Positions 34,909-45,687 of a DNA stretch of 64,000 bases are shown here, in pieces. A program made the position numbers and the translations under genes. The number at the start of each line of letters is the position of its first letter. Position 1 is the first letter of the stretch. The DNA is from an uncultured Aquimarina sp. GTDB lineage: Bacteria; Bacteroidota; Bacteroidia; Flavobacteriales; Flavobacteriaceae. The notes under the pieces were generated by a model. The model was not told where the DNA came from. It did no database searches and saw nothing but the letters and a program-made list of their open reading frames with translations. Where the stretch lies: assembly GCA_947498785.1 (NCBI GenBank), contig CANMLS010000026.1, positions 16,761-80,760 of the forward strand, in the 5' to 3' direction.

Positions 34909-37624
34909 GCTTCATGTATATTTTAAATATTGTTCCTTTATTTACTGTACTTTCAACTTCAATTTTACCTCCCATTGCTTCAACTTGGTTTTTTGTTATA
35001 AACAATCCTATCCCTCTAGCTTCTTTATTGTTATGAAAAGTCTTGTACATCCCAAAAAGCTTAGCTTGATGCTTTTTTAAATCAATGCCTAATCCATTAT
35101 CCTCAATACTCAACACTACAAAATCACCCTCTATTTTGGTACTTAAGGTTACATAACTATCTCGTTCATTAGAACTATATTTTATTCCGTTTGTAATAAA
35201 GTTAAGCAGAATGCTATCCAAATAAGCAGGAATTCCCATGATCCCAATATTTGGTTCAGAAATATTATTAATAACTACGTTTGTTTCTATCGCGATGGCA
35301 GAAATACTCTCTATTGATTTATTAATTGATTCGTGCAAGTTTAATCCAGTTAAGTTTTCATCTACCGATGTATTCATTAACACTACTTCATTTAAATGTA
35401 CGATAGTTTCGGTAAGGTTGTCTGATGCTGTTTTAAAAAGTTTTATAATCTCGTTATCTTCTAGTTCAGAATTCTCCTGAATCAACAAATCTAATAGCAT
35501 TTGGAAATTCCCCGAATGTGATTTTAAATTATGAGAAACTATATGCGCAAAATTTCTCAATCTTTTATTTTGATCTTCTGCAACAGATAACCATGATTTT
35601 AAATCTTGTTCTACTTTCTTAATCTCACTTATATCTACTGCTACCCCCAGATAACCAATAATTTTATTATTTTCTTTAATTGCTGATATCGTTAATTGAA
35701 CAGGAAAAAATGTACCGTCTTTTCTTACATGAGTCCATTCTCTAGTATTATATCCCTCTTCTCCTAGCTCTGCTGTAAAAGCTTCTAGCCATCTAATTTC
35801 CCTATTAAATATTAATGATAACTCTTCTTTTCTTTTTTCAATTTCTTCCTTTGGATATAGTATTATGGCATGTTTTTTAAACATTACTTCTTTCTTACTA
35901 TATCCTAATAAATTCTCTGCCCCTCTATTGAAAGTCGTAATCAAACCTTCTTGATCTGTACCAATAATACTTACCTGAGTAATATCGTCGATTATATTTT
36001 CTAGTTTAACAATAGCCTCATTGAGTTTTCTCCTTGCAAAAATTCTATGGCTAACATCTACAACTTGTCCTACAAAGTATGCAGGCTCATTATGTTCATT
36101 TTTAATAACTGATACCGAAAGATTTACATATATAATGTCTCCATTTTTACGAAAACATCTTTCTTCCATATTGGCATTCAATGTTTCTCCTTTAAATAAT
36201 TTCTCCAACCATACGCTTTTATCTATCAGGTCATCAGGATGAATAATATCTTTAAAGGATAATTTGAGCAATTCCTGATCAGTATATCCAAGGGTTTCGC
36301 ATAATTTATCATTTACCTTTGTAAAATACCCTTTTTTATCTACCATAACCATTCCTATTGCTGCATTTTCGAAGTTTCTCCTGAAAATATCTTCGCTAAT
36401 ACGCAGACGCATTTCTGCCTCTTTGGTTCTTGTAATATCGGCTGTATGCATCAAAATTCCACCTATTTTATTTTCATCGGTGTACCAAGGTCGTATTTCC
36501 AACGTGAGCCATTGCACAGTCCCATCTAATCTTTTAAAGCGACTTTCGTCACTTTTAAACACCCTTCCTTCTAGGCATTTTTTATGGTCAACTTTCCATT
36601 CATCGCTAATTTCTGGAAAGACTTCATAGTGTGACTTACCTATTATGTTACTATGCTTAATGTTATAATCTCGATACCATTTTTGAGAAGCTGCCAAATA
36701 CTTCATATCCTTATCAAACATGGCTATTGCACTTGGCGCTTGTTTTATAAACAATTTATTTTTTTCCAGATCCTTCTTACTTTTGGTAATTTCCTGATGT
36801 GAACCGATCATCCATTCTGGGTTTCCGTCAGTATCCCAACTCACTACTTTTCCTTTATCCAAAACCCAAATCCACTCTCCGTTTTTATGTTTCATGCGAG
36901 CTTCACACTCATAGACTGGTGATTTTCCGGCAAAATGATCTTGTAGAAGTTGGTTTGATTTTTTCAGGTCATCAATATGTGATAATTTTAACCATGTATC
37001 GATTGAAACAGGACTCAATTCTAAAAGAGTATATCCCGAAATATTTGCCCACCTCTCATTAAAAATTGTTTCTCCTGTTTTTATATTCCATTCCCAAGTT
37101 CCAAGATGTGTGCCTTCAATGATATGCTCATAACGATCTACCTGTCGTTGTAATCTTATTTCTGTTTTTTTTAATTTAGTAATATCAGAATGTGCTCCTA
37201 GCATACGCACTGGTTTCCCAGTATCATCTCTAATTACCATTCCTCTACACTGGATCCAAACTGTATGTCCTAATTTGTGTTTGTATCGTACAATCTGATC
37301 ATAGGGATGCGAAGAATCTTTACAATGTTTTGCAAAATTACTGAACACCAATTTTAAATCTTCTTTATTAATAATGTCCTGCCATGAAGATACGTTATGA
37401 GGCATTTCATTGGGATCATACCCTAACGTTGTCCAAAACTTAGGATTCATCCATTCATTTTCTGGGGCATCTAAATCCCAGAACCAAAGCCCATCAAGTC
37501 CTGCTTCTTGAATAAAATCAAAAATAGAATCATCTCTTTTTAAAAGAGAGTATAATTCTTTCTTAAGATAATTATCATCAATATTGTTAATGCTGTGTGC
37601 GCTATCAGGCTTGTTTTCAATCAT
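34895..37624 (-). CDS. Multi-PAS sensor histidine kinase
   Basis: A 909-residue soluble kinase: five PAS/PAC units at about 38-150, 165-280, 290-400, 410-525 and 540-670, then a HisKA-like dimerisation helix with phospho-acceptor His698 (IVSHNLKSH) and an HATPase domain (N-box LNFITNGIKYS, G1 EDNGLGID, G2 GIGLFITKN). No transmembrane segments or signal peptide were seen, so it senses an intracellular signal (possibly redox, light or a ligand through PAS). The overlapping receiver gene is the likely partner. First PAS contains typical GLWFWDLD and WNxKTGE patterns. Confidence 0.94.
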   Translation of the reverse strand: MIENKPDSAHSINNIDDNYLKKELYSLLKRDDSIFDFIQEAGLDGLWFWDLDAPENEWMNPKFWTTLGYDPNEMPHNVSSWQDIINKEDLKLVFSNFAKHCKDSSHPYDQIVRYKHKLGHTVWIQCRGMVIRDDTGKPVRMLGAHSDITKLKKTEIRLQRQVDRYEHIIEGTHLGTWEWNIKTGETIFNERWANISGYTLLELSPVSIDTWLKLSHIDDLKKSNQLLQDHFAGKSPVYECEARMKHKNGEWIWVLDKGKVVSWDTDGNPEWMIGSHQEITKSKKDLEKNKLFIKQAPSAIAMFDKDMKYLAASQKWYRDYNIKHSNIIGKSHYEVFPEISDEWKVDHKKCLEGRVFKSDESRFKRLDGTVQWLTLEIRPWYTDENKIGGILMHTADITRTKEAEMRLRISEDIFRRNFENAAIGMVMVDKKGYFTKVNDKLCETLGYTDQELLKLSFKDIIHPDDLIDKSVWLEKLFKGETLNANMEERCFRKNGDIIYVNLSVSVIKNEHNEPAYFVGQVVDVSHRIFARRKLNEAIVKLENIIDDITQVSIIGTDQEGLITTFNRGAENLLGYSKKEVMFKKHAIILYPKEEIEKRKEELSLIFNREIRWLEAFTAELGEEGYNTREWTHVRKDGTFFPVQLTISAIKENNKIIGYLGVAVDISEIKKVEQDLKSWLSVAEDQNKRLRNFAHIVSHNLKSHSGNFQMLLDLLIQENSELEDNEIIKLFKTASDNLTETIVHLNEVVLMNTSVDENLTGLNLHESINKSIESISAIAIETNVVINNISEPNIGIMGIPAYLDSILLNFITNGIKYSSNERDSYVTLSTKIEGDFVVLSIEDNGLGIDLKKHQAKLFGMYKTFHNNKEARGIGLFITKNQVEAMGGKIEVESTVNKGTIFKIYMKHEKN

Positions 37625-37914
37625 TTTTGAATATAAGCTTTGGAATAAAAATTTGGTGTCTTATAAAGTTAGCTATTAATTTCTATTACCCACAACTCAA
37701 ATTCCACAAACCTTTTGAGGTAATACCTTTGTTTTCAATGCATTACATTTTATTAAAAACAAAATTATAAAAACCCGATTTTTAAACACCAAAAAAGAAA
37801 CAATCTATCAAAATTTAATTTGCTAATTAAATTAAACAAAGAAATCACATGACATTTTTTTGTATAAAAAAGAGGAAATTCCCCATTAATTTGCAATAAA
37901 ATATTTCATTCATA
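37625..37914. other. Intergenic region
   Basis: Just under 300 bases between the PAS kinase and the GIN lipoprotein gene. No credible gene or RNA was found. It contains a weak terminator at 37866-37884. Confidence 0.5.
37866..37884 (-). terminator. Weak terminator of the GIN-domain gene
   Basis: On the minus strand GGGGA (37884-37880) and TCCTC (37876-37872) pair with one wobble over a three-base loop, followed by six T. It is about 30 bases past the GIN gene stop. Confidence 0.4.
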
Positions 37915-38658
37915 TTATTGAAATATCAATTTCCCAGTAAAAAATGTTGAAACCTCTACGATCATAGGACGATTTACCGAAATTACATCTCCTGTGCTTC
38001 GGATTTCTCCTCGAATAGATTCTTGAGGATTTATAATCATTTTATTTGTTCCTCTATGAAAAATCTGAACATTTTCTGCTATTAAATCAGCTCCTTCAAA
38101 CCTTCCTGTGCCAGAGAAAAGACCTATGGTCAAGTTCTCAACCTTTCCAGAAATAAAAAACGAAGCTATATTATTTCCTACGACACCAATACTTTCACAA
38201 TCCACCTGCAAGTTAAATATTCCTGTAGTGGTTTCTGTTTCTCCTATAAAATCCTCAGATAATAATTTAAGCGAAGGATATGTTAATATCCCATCTGAAG
38301 AAATATCAAATTGGGTTCCGCTTCTGATTTCGGTTATATCAGGAGCTGTAACAAAAATTTTGGTCTGATTAAGATCTCTAAAAAAAGCACAATCATTAGT
38401 ATTACTTAGTATTAGACGATCATCTTCTACCACAGCAGAGACTTCCTCTATTAGATTGTCTCCAGTTTCAATCACAACAGAAGTAGTTTCTCCTTCTTTA
38501 ATGATAAGCTCTACGTTTGGGTTTACCAAAATTTTGGTAAAATCAGGTGTCTCAATTTCTTTTGTAATAATAGCTCCTGTACGTTGAAAACAATCCGAAG
38601 CTTTTTCAGAATCACAACCGAGAAACAATAATCCAAATATTAAAATAAATCTATTCAC
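37915..38658 (-). CDS. GIN (DUF2807) domain lipoprotein
   Basis: A 247-residue lipoprotein: signal MNRFILIFGLLFLGC with lipobox LFLGC, then a long right-handed beta-helix-like GIN domain (DUF2807, sometimes called auto-transporter adhesin head) with regular short strands such as ILVNPNVELIIKEGETTSVVI. Such proteins are surface or periplasmic in Bacteroidetes; function is not known. It is separated by 79 bases from the PagL-like gene. Confidence 0.85.
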   Translation of the reverse strand: MNRFILIFGLLFLGCDSEKASDCFQRTGAIITKEIETPDFTKILVNPNVELIIKEGETTSVVIETGDNLIEEVSAVVEDDRLILSNTNDCAFFRDLNQTKIFVTAPDITEIRSGTQFDISSDGILTYPSLKLLSEDFIGETETTTGIFNLQVDCESIGVVGNNIASFFISGKVENLTIGLFSGTGRFEGADLIAENVQIFHRGTNKMIINPQESIRGEIRSTGDVISVNRPMIVEVSTFFTGKLIFQ

Positions 38659-38737
38659 ATCTTATCTTTAAACAAACTTCAACATTTTATAATCGAAATT
38701 CTAATTGCTAAAAAACTATACTCCCAATAACATATAC

Positions 38738-39835
38738 CTATAATCTATATCCTATCGAAAACTCCATGGCTTCTGCCTTTGCTGCATGAGACCTAACGGT
38801 AAGTGAACCAAATATATTTTTAGTAAAATAATATCGAAGTCCAGCTCTAAGATATGTTTGTCCTTCAAAATCGTATGGGTAATAAAAATAATAACCAAAC
38901 TGAGTTATCAAAGAAGTTTTGCCTACATTCAATTCGTGCCCCAAAAACACCCCTGCTCGTTTAGCATCTTCATTTCCTGTTGTTCCATCATTAAAATCTC
39001 CACTTGCTCTAAAATCTATATATCGTTCTAAGGCTTTAGAAAAAAACACTTCGGCTCCTGCCTGAATAGTACTTTTCTTATTCAACCTCTTATCTGCAAA
39101 AGCGGCAAAAGTATAAAACGGAAATCTCCCTGAACCAACGACATCACTTTCGTTGATTCCTGTTCTAAAAACAAATCCATAACTAATCGGTTCTCCTCCT
39201 TTTAAAAGACCTTTTTCTTTTTCTATATATTCTGGAGAATCCTGATCAAATGTATACGTAACTCCTGCATTTAAAAACAATGTATTTGTACTCTTATTAG
39301 GCGCTTTAGAATTACCATTAGAATAATGAACAACACCTAGTCCTGCCTGAATTCCCAACCCTTTAAATATATCTGCTTTTTTAAAATTTAATAGTGCATA
39401 TGATCCACTCACCAAATGTGTACCATATGCTACATTTCTAAAATTATTATCCTCATCATAAGGAGTTGTATTATAAGACACCCCTTGCGCTATTCTAAAC
39501 ATTAAAAGACGATTAAAAAAATAAAAATTATAATGCAAAAACACCCCATAATGCTCCCCTAAGTATTTGTTATCCAAATTTTGATATAAAAATGAGATTC
39601 CATAATCTGGAGTATTATATAATCGTTGCCATACTTTATCTCCAAAAGTTTTACGCTGAAAAGAAAGAATCAAACCAGACGGATGGCCTGTTATCAAATG
39701 AGAAATATCCGGATTATGCTTTAGGATAGAGCCATAAAAATTATTTACGTCCAATGTATAGTTAGCTTTTGATTCAACCTGAGCATACAGCCCAAAATGA
39801 ATAACACCAAATACTAAACAAATCTGTTTTATCAT
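38738..39835 (-). CDS. PagL-like acyloxyacyl hydrolase, outer membrane
   Basis: A 365-residue protein with a signal peptide (to YAQ, residue 19) and about 16 candidate beta strands of alternating pattern, fitting an outer-membrane barrel. It carries GVVHYSNGNSKAPN (His-x-Ser-Asn), the catalytic pattern of PagL-type lipid A 3-O-deacylases. The C-terminus is SIGYRL, typical of flavobacterial barrels. The enzyme would remove an acyl chain from lipid A in the outer leaflet. It lies upstream of the GIN gene on the same strand. Confidence 0.75.
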   Translation of the reverse strand: MIKQICLVFGVIHFGLYAQVESKANYTLDVNNFYGSILKHNPDISHLITGHPSGLILSFQRKTFGDKVWQRLYNTPDYGISFLYQNLDNKYLGEHYGVFLHYNFYFFNRLLMFRIAQGVSYNTTPYDEDNNFRNVAYGTHLVSGSYALLNFKKADIFKGLGIQAGLGVVHYSNGNSKAPNKSTNTLFLNAGVTYTFDQDSPEYIEKEKGLLKGGEPISYGFVFRTGINESDVVGSGRFPFYTFAAFADKRLNKKSTIQAGAEVFFSKALERYIDFRASGDFNDGTTGNEDAKRAGVFLGHELNVGKTSLITQFGYYFYYPYDFEGQTYLRAGLRYYFTKNIFGSLTVRSHAAKAEAMEFSIGYRL

Positions 39836-40046
39836 CAGGCAAATGTAATAATACCTTTTTAAATAGTTACAGAGGTTTTAAAATAGCTCTTGAAACTATA
39901 AAAAACATCAACTACTATATACGTTCCTGAAAAATAGCTTTTAAAATATTGATATTTGATCAACAACATATCAACCTAACAAGAAGTATAATAGTATTAA
40001 GGGGATTAAAAATACTCTGAAAAACATAACAAGTTTACTCTAAAAC

Positions 40047-41000
40047 TTAGAATACCTCTGCCGCAATCTTCTTGATATTATCTGATTTTCCCATCGAGTA
40101 ATAATGCAATACTGGAACTCCATACTCCATTAATTCTTTGGATTGTTGTATTGCAAATTCTACTCCTACTTCTCTTACTGCTGCATTGTTTTTGCAACTT
40201 TCTATTGCCCTCACAAGTTCGTCTGGCATATCGAGTTTAAAAACCTGAGGTAAAAGTTGCAAATGTCTTTTTACTGCTGCTGGTTTAATACCAGGGATAA
40301 TAGGTACGTCTATTCCTGCCGCTCTTGCTTTTTCTACAAAAGAAAAATATCTTTTATTATCAAAAAACATTTGGGTCACTACATAGTCTGCTCCTGCATC
40401 AACCTTATCTTTCAACCTTCTTATGTCTGAATCCATAGAAGGAGCTTCCATATGCTTTTCTGGGTAACCAGCAACTCCAATACAAAAATTAGATTTATTA
40501 TCAGTTTCTACAACTTCGTGCAAAAATTGTCCTTTGTTCATGTTCACAATCTGAGTAACCAGTTCGTTTGCATAACCATGCCCGCCTTTTGTTGGTTTAA
40601 AATATTTTTCCTCCTTCATCGCATCCCCACGTAACGCCATTATATTATCAATTCCCAAATAATGACAATCAACCAATAAGTATTCTGTTTCTTCTTTGGT
40701 GAATCCACCACATAATACATGCGGAATCGTATCCACATTATATTTATGAGTAATCGAAGCACAGATCCCCACCGTTCCTGGTCGCATTCTTGTTAGTTTT
40801 TTATCTAATAACCCTTCGCGATCAATATATATAAATTCTTCTCTAGAGGTAGTAACATCAATAAAAGGAGGATTAAACTCCATCAACGGATCAATATTAT
40901 TATACAGTTCCTGGATACTTCTTCCTTTTTGTGGTGGTATTAATTCAAAAGAGAATAAAGTTTTACCCTCTGCTTTTTTTATATGATCTGTTACTTTCAT
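40047..41000 (-). CDS. metF: 5,10-methylenetetrahydrofolate reductase MetF
   Basis: MetF makes 5-methyl-THF, the methyl donor used by MetH. The TIM-barrel protein has SFELIPPQKG (near residue 16), DVTTSREEF, ALRGDAM and the FIxGxxPA-like VPIIPGIKPA segments. I start at the ATG at 41000 (317 residues, MKVTDHIKKAEGKT), since the frame's upstream ATG at 41042 would add residues without family similarity. A structured repeat sits between it and the DinB-like gene upstream. Confidence 0.94.
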   Translation of the reverse strand: MKVTDHIKKAEGKTLFSFELIPPQKGRSIQELYNNIDPLMEFNPPFIDVTTSREEFIYIDREGLLDKKLTRMRPGTVGICASITHKYNVDTIPHVLCGGFTKEETEYLLVDCHYLGIDNIMALRGDAMKEEKYFKPTKGGHGYANELVTQIVNMNKGQFLHEVVETDNKSNFCIGVAGYPEKHMEAPSMDSDIRRLKDKVDAGADYVVTQMFFDNKRYFSFVEKARAAGIDVPIIPGIKPAAVKRHLQLLPQVFKLDMPDELVRAIESCKNNAAVREVGVEFAIQQSKELMEYGVPVLHYYSMGKSDNIKKIAAEVF

Positions 41001-41120
41001 CTGTTTTAGATTATTTTTAATCGTAGATAGAATTTTGAACAATTAATATTCGATATATAACGGTTTTTTAATAGTGTCAGTTTTATCTACTTTTTTTCTG
41101 TTTTTAATTGATTCTTTTTA

Positions 41121-41224
41121 GGCGTTCGAGCGGGCTATTCGCTATATCTTTTTATACATTTCACTTCTTATTGAGAGACTTTAGAGATAATTTACAAAAA
41201 GGATGTCGCTACTATCCCTAACGC
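41121..41224. repeat. Structured intergenic repeat between DinB-like gene and metF
   Basis: A long imperfect hairpin. GCGTT (41122-41126) pairs with AACGC (41220-41224); GGGCTATTCGCTATATCTTTTT (from 41132) broadly matches the complement of AAAAAGGATGTCGCTACTATCCC, with mismatches. Its base composition is more GC-rich than its surroundings. I recall similar CGGGCTATNCGCTATATCTTTT / ATCCCTAACGC modules between genes of many Flavobacteriaceae, so it is probably a dispersed repeat or structured RNA, but I cannot confirm this by search. Confidence 0.55.
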
Positions 41225-41320
41225 TTTATCATATTATATCTACCACTCATTGTAATTGATATATTCTTTAATAAATCTGTTCTTTCGAGTACTCATTTCC
41301 TTCCGGGGAGCAGGCACTTA

Positions 41321-41809
41321 CTAATTCAATAATATTTTTATTTTAATTTGACTATATATCATATTTATCTGCCCCAAATGATATATGTCGTGTTGTATTG
41401 CTCCTTTTATCATATACTCATTTTTATATGTAGTACCTACAATATTTTCATACATCCATGAATCAGGTTTTGTGGTTAACAATTCACATATCAGTTTTTG
41501 TGTTTTAATTAACTCTTTTAGTATGATTTCTTTTTGAGTTTCTGTCTGTACTAACACATCTTTTCTCCAATCTTTTCCAGAATTTATTTCGATACTAAAC
41601 GATTCGTTATCTTTTAATTTTTCTATTACAAACACTCTCCAATCCATCATATGATAAACAAGTTCTGTAATCGAATGTGATACATTTCCTGATTTCTTAT
41701 CCCAAAATTCAACAGGAATAAGCTTTAATGATTTTAGTATAGAAGAACCGAACCATGGTTCTCCTTCAAAAATTTCTTCAAATTGTGTTATACTATCTTC
41801 TATATTCAT
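41321..41809 (-). CDS. DinB-like four-helix protein
   Basis: A 162-residue protein with metal-binding-type histidines in LVYHMMDWR (about residue 50) and GAIQHDIYHLGQI (about 139-151), the pattern of the DinB/YfiT-like superfamily (putative metal-dependent hydrolases or thiol transferases). It lies 11 bases after the split metH gene in the same direction, so it is co-transcribed and sits between metH and metF, an unusual position. No specific substrate can be given. Confidence 0.8.
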   Translation of the reverse strand: MNIEDSITQFEEIFEGEPWFGSSILKSLKLIPVEFWDKKSGNVSHSITELVYHMMDWRVFVIEKLKDNESFSIEINSGKDWRKDVLVQTETQKEIILKELIKTQKLICELLTTKPDSWMYENIVGTTYKNEYMIKGAIQHDIYHLGQINMIYSQIKIKILLN

Positions 41810-41820
41810 TATAAAAATTA

Positions 41821-44514
41821 TTATTCGATAAGATTAGGATTCAACCATTTCTTGGCATATTCAAAATCTATACTTTTTCTAGTTGCAAAATCTTTTACCT
41901 GATCTTCTTTTATTTTTCCTAATCCAAAATATCGAGCTTCTGGGTTTGCAAAATAATATCCAGATACTGATGCAGCTGGCCACATAGCAAGGCTTTCTGT
42001 TAACTCTACTCCTATTCTTTCGTTGATCTGGAGTAACTCCCAAATCGTTATTTTCTCCAAATGATCAGGACATGCTGGATACCCTGGAGCAGGACGAATA
42101 CCTTTATATGCTTCTTTGATCAATTCAGCGTTACTTAACGTTTCATTATTAGCATAACCCCAATCTTCTTTACGAACTTTTTGATGTAAATATTCAGCAA
42201 AAGCTTCTGCCAAACGATCTGCTAATGCTTTAATCATTATAGAATTATAATCATCATGATCAGCCTCAAAAGCATCTGCAAGTTCTTTTGTTCCAAATCC
42301 TGTAGTTACACAAAAACATCCCATATAATCCTGAATACCACTTTCTTTTGGAGCTATAAAATCGGATAAAGCAAAATTTGGTTTTTGAGCATGTTTTTTT
42401 AGTTGCTGACGTAGTGTTCTAAATATAGTTTTTCTTTCTTCAGAAGAAACTTCTATATCATCATCATTTATACTATTTGCTTCAAATAATCCATACACTG
42501 CCTTTGCTCCCAACAACCTTTTATCAAAGATTTTTTGTAATAATTCTTGCGCGTCATGAAATAAAGAAGCTGCTTGTTCTCCAACTACTTCATCACTTAA
42601 AATAGCTGGGTATTTACCGTGCAAATCCCAAGATCTGAAAAATGGAGTCCAGTCAATATATGGCTCTAGGGCTCGAAGATCTTGATTTTCTATTGTTTTA
42701 ATTCCCAATTCATTTGGCGTTACAATTTCAGAAGTTTTCCAGTCTATGCTATATTTATTTTGTCTAGCATCCTGAATACTTAAGTATTCCTTTTGTTTTG
42801 TTCTCTTTAGGAATCCCTCTCTAAATTTTTCATAGTCCTCCTTTAAATCTCCAACATATTTTTGGTTACTTCTTTTGTTTAATAAGTCTCCTACAACTGT
42901 TACTGCTCTCGAAGCATCGTTTACATGCACTACAGCATTTTTATATTGTGGATCAATTTTAACCGCAGTATGTGCCTTGGATGTGGTTGCTCCACCAATG
43001 AGTAAAGGAATATTAAAATTCTTACGTTCCATTTCCTTTGCGAGATATACCATTTCATCTAATGAAGGTGTAATTAAACCACTTAAACCAATAATATCGA
43101 CTTGTTCGTCTATAGCAGTCTGAATAATTTTTTCTGGCGGCACCATAACACCCATATCAACAATCTCATAATTATTACATCCAAGAACTACTGAAACAAT
43201 ATTTTTACCAATATCATGCACATCCCCTTTTACAGTTGCCATTAATACTTTACCTGCGTTTTCCTGACCGTTAGAAGATGTTGGGTTTTTCTTTTTTTCT
43301 TCTTCAATATAAGGAAGCAAATGAGCTACTGCTCTCTTCATAACTCGAGCAGATTTAACAACTTGAGGCAAGAACATTTTCCCTGATCCAAATAAATCTC
43401 CCACTACATTCATTCCTGTCATCAGGTTTCCTTCTATCACTTCGATAGGTTTATCTGCATTTTGTCTTGCCTCTTCAACATCTTCGACAATATATTGATC
43501 AATACCTTTAACCAATGCTCTGGTAATTCTATCTTGTAATGGTTCTAGCCTCCATGAAAGATCTACAGTTTTTTCTTTACTTGTTCCTACTACCGTTTCT
43601 GCAAAATCTAGTAACCGTTCTGTAGCATCATCTCTTCGATCTAAAATTACATCTTCTACATACTCTAACAAGTCTTTAGGAATATCATCATAAATCTCTA
43701 ACATGGCTGGATTTACAATCCCCATGTTCATTCCTGCTTTGATTGCATGGTATAAAAAAACTGAGTGCATAGCTTCTCTAACTGTATTATTTCCTCTAAA
43801 AGAAAAAGAAACATTACTCACTCCTCCACTAACACTACAATGCGCCAAGTTTTCTCTTACCCATCGTGTTGCTTCAATAAAGTCAATTGCATTTCTTCGA
43901 TGTTCCTCCATACCAGTAGCAACTGGAAAAATATTAAGATCAAAGATGATATCTTCTGGCGGAAGCTTTACTTGATTAACAAGGATATCATATGATCGTT
44001 TAGAAATCTCTAAACGTCTCTCATAATTATCTGCTTGTCCAACCTCATCAAATGCCATGACAATTACCGCAGCACCATATCTTTTGACCGCTTTTGCATG
44101 TGCTATAAATTCTTCTTCACCTTCTTTAAGACTAATTGAGTTTACTACACATTTTCCTTGTACTACCTGTAATCCAGCCTCTATAATTTCCCATTTGGAG
44201 CTATCGATCATAATAGGTACTCTAGCAATATCTGGTTCTGCCATGATAAGGTTTAAAAATCTAACCATGGCTTCTTTACCATCTATCAAGCCATCATCCA
44301 TATTGATATCGATAACTTGTGCTCCTCCTTCAACCTGATGTCTGGCAATATCTAAAGCCTCGTCAAATTTTTCTTCTTTCACCAAACGTAAAAACTTGCG
44401 TGATCCTGCCACATTTGTACGTTCGCCTACATTTATAAAGTTTGTCTCGGCAGAAACAATCATTGGTTCTAAACCAGAAAGTTTCAAATATTTCCTTGTT
44501 TCTTGCTTATTCAT
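41821..44514 (-). CDS. metH: Methionine synthase MetH, folate/B12/activation subunit
   Basis: The 897-residue part of cobalamin-dependent methionine synthase. Order: pterin-binding domain (about 18-285, [15 protein letters not shown]), B12 cap helices (about 330-415), B12-binding Rossmann domain (about 420-560, [10 protein letters not shown], whose His433 coordinates cobalt), and the SAM-dependent reactivation domain (about 590-890, ending near WLNPNL). The homocysteine-binding N-terminal domain is encoded separately just upstream. The two genes are in the same frame, divided only by TAG and GAT. Expected to form one enzyme with the 44518-45519 product. Confidence 0.95.
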   Translation of the reverse strand: MNKQETRKYLKLSGLEPMIVSAETNFINVGERTNVAGSRKFLRLVKEEKFDEALDIARHQVEGGAQVIDINMDDGLIDGKEAMVRFLNLIMAEPDIARVPIMIDSSKWEIIEAGLQVVQGKCVVNSISLKEGEEEFIAHAKAVKRYGAAVIVMAFDEVGQADNYERRLEISKRSYDILVNQVKLPPEDIIFDLNIFPVATGMEEHRRNAIDFIEATRWVRENLAHCSVSGGVSNVSFSFRGNNTVREAMHSVFLYHAIKAGMNMGIVNPAMLEIYDDIPKDLLEYVEDVILDRRDDATERLLDFAETVVGTSKEKTVDLSWRLEPLQDRITRALVKGIDQYIVEDVEEARQNADKPIEVIEGNLMTGMNVVGDLFGSGKMFLPQVVKSARVMKRAVAHLLPYIEEEKKKNPTSSNGQENAGKVLMATVKGDVHDIGKNIVSVVLGCNNYEIVDMGVMVPPEKIIQTAIDEQVDIIGLSGLITPSLDEMVYLAKEMERKNFNIPLLIGGATTSKAHTAVKIDPQYKNAVVHVNDASRAVTVVGDLLNKRSNQKYVGDLKEDYEKFREGFLKRTKQKEYLSIQDARQNKYSIDWKTSEIVTPNELGIKTIENQDLRALEPYIDWTPFFRSWDLHGKYPAILSDEVVGEQAASLFHDAQELLQKIFDKRLLGAKAVYGLFEANSINDDDIEVSSEERKTIFRTLRQQLKKHAQKPNFALSDFIAPKESGIQDYMGCFCVTTGFGTKELADAFEADHDDYNSIMIKALADRLAEAFAEYLHQKVRKEDWGYANNETLSNAELIKEAYKGIRPAPGYPACPDHLEKITIWELLQINERIGVELTESLAMWPAASVSGYYFANPEARYFGLGKIKEDQVKDFATRKSIDFEYAKKWLNPNLIE

Positions 44515-44517
44515 ATC

Positions 44518-45519
44518 CTATACTACAGCTCCAATACTTCTTGGAGTATATTTTTTAGCTAAATCTGCAATTGCTTTTATATGTTCTGGAGTTGTACCAC
44601 AGCAACCTCCAATAATATTTACCAAATTTTTATCCATATATTCTTTTATCTGTGCTGCCATCTGTTCTGGAGATTCATCATACTCTCCAAATGCATTTGG
44701 TAAACCTGCATTTGGATGGGCAGATACTCCAAAATTTGTTTTTTGTGCCAATACTTCTAAATGTGGAGTCAATTGATTCGCCCCTAAAGCACAATTAAAC
44801 CCTACTGTTAACATAGGAATATGTGAAACTGAAATCAAAAAAGCCTCTGCAGTTTGTCCCGATAATGTTCGGCCACTGGCATCAGTTATTGTACCACTTA
44901 CCATAATTGGCACCTCTATATTTCTTTCATCTTTAACTTCTTCTATAGCAAAAAGTGCTGCTTTCGCATTTAAGGTATCAAAAATAGTTTCTACTAATAA
45001 GATATCAGCTCCCCCATCTAATAGCCCTTCTACCTGTTGTTTATATGCTATTCTTAACTCATCAAAAGTTACTGCTCTAAACCCAGGATCATTAACATCA
45101 GGAGACATACTTGCTGTTCTATTTGTCGGGCCGATGGATCCAGCTACAAATCGAGGTTTATGGGGCTCATCTTTTGTAAACTCCTCTGCTACTTCTTTTG
45201 CTATTTTTGCAGATTCGTAATTTAATTCATAAACTAATTCTTCCATTTCATAGTCCGCCATGGCAATAGTCGTACCAGAAAACGTGTTAGTTTCTACAAT
45301 ATCTGCTCCCGCTTCAAAATATAACCGATGTACTTCTTTTATTGCCTCTGGTTGAGTTATACTAAGCAAATCATTATTTCCTTGCACAGGAACCGACCAA
45401 TCTTTGAACCGTTCTCCTCTAAAATCCTCTTCTGTAAATTTATGACGCTGTAACATAGTTCCCATAGCTCCATCAAGCACAAGAATTCTTTCTTCCAATA
45501 TTTTTTTTATGTCATTCAT
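44518..45519 (-). CDS. metH: Homocysteine S-methyltransferase domain of split MetH
   Basis: A 333-residue homocysteine methyltransferase matching the first domain of MetH. It has the DGAMGTMLQ start, the first zinc Cys in VGFNCALGA and the [11 protein letters not shown] pair that completes the zinc site. It transfers the methyl group from methylcobalamin to homocysteine zinc thiolate. It is first in the operon after a SAM riboswitch, followed by the rest of MetH. Fused in E. coli; I believe the separate arrangement is usual for flavobacteria. Confidence 0.94.
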   Translation of the reverse strand: MNDIKKILEERILVLDGAMGTMLQRHKFTEEDFRGERFKDWSVPVQGNNDLLSITQPEAIKEVHRLYFEAGADIVETNTFSGTTIAMADYEMEELVYELNYESAKIAKEVAEEFTKDEPHKPRFVAGSIGPTNRTASMSPDVNDPGFRAVTFDELRIAYKQQVEGLLDGGADILLVETIFDTLNAKAALFAIEEVKDERNIEVPIMVSGTITDASGRTLSGQTAEAFLISVSHIPMLTVGFNCALGANQLTPHLEVLAQKTNFGVSAHPNAGLPNAFGEYDESPEQMAAQIKEYMDKNLVNIIGGCCGTTPEHIKAIADLAKKYTPRSIGAVV

Positions 45520-45665
45520 TTCTTAACATACATTTTTTTAAATTCTGGTTAACACTAGAATAATATTTTTAATCACTATTATAAAAACACTATAAATAGA
45601 TGAAGTGCAATCAAATAGTATTCTTTTTTAAAAAGAAAAAATATATCAAGAAAATAATGGAAAAA

Positions 45666-45680
45666 TATAGCAGAGCTATA
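45666..45680 (-). terminator. Candidate intrinsic terminator of the metH SAM riboswitch
   Basis: TATAGC (45680-45675 on minus) and GCTATA (45671-45666) pair over a three-base loop, followed by five T. It lies eight bases after the riboswitch P1 helix, where an expression platform is expected. The stem is short and A/T-rich, so strength is moderate. Confidence 0.6.
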
Positions 45681-45687
45681 CATTTTC

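Noticed and set aside
44518-45519. Considered a nonsense mutation that broke metH
   Set aside because: Both parts have all catalytic residues, and separate homocysteine-methyltransferase and MetH genes are, as far as I know, usual in flavobacteria. The same-frame TAG is kept as a finding.
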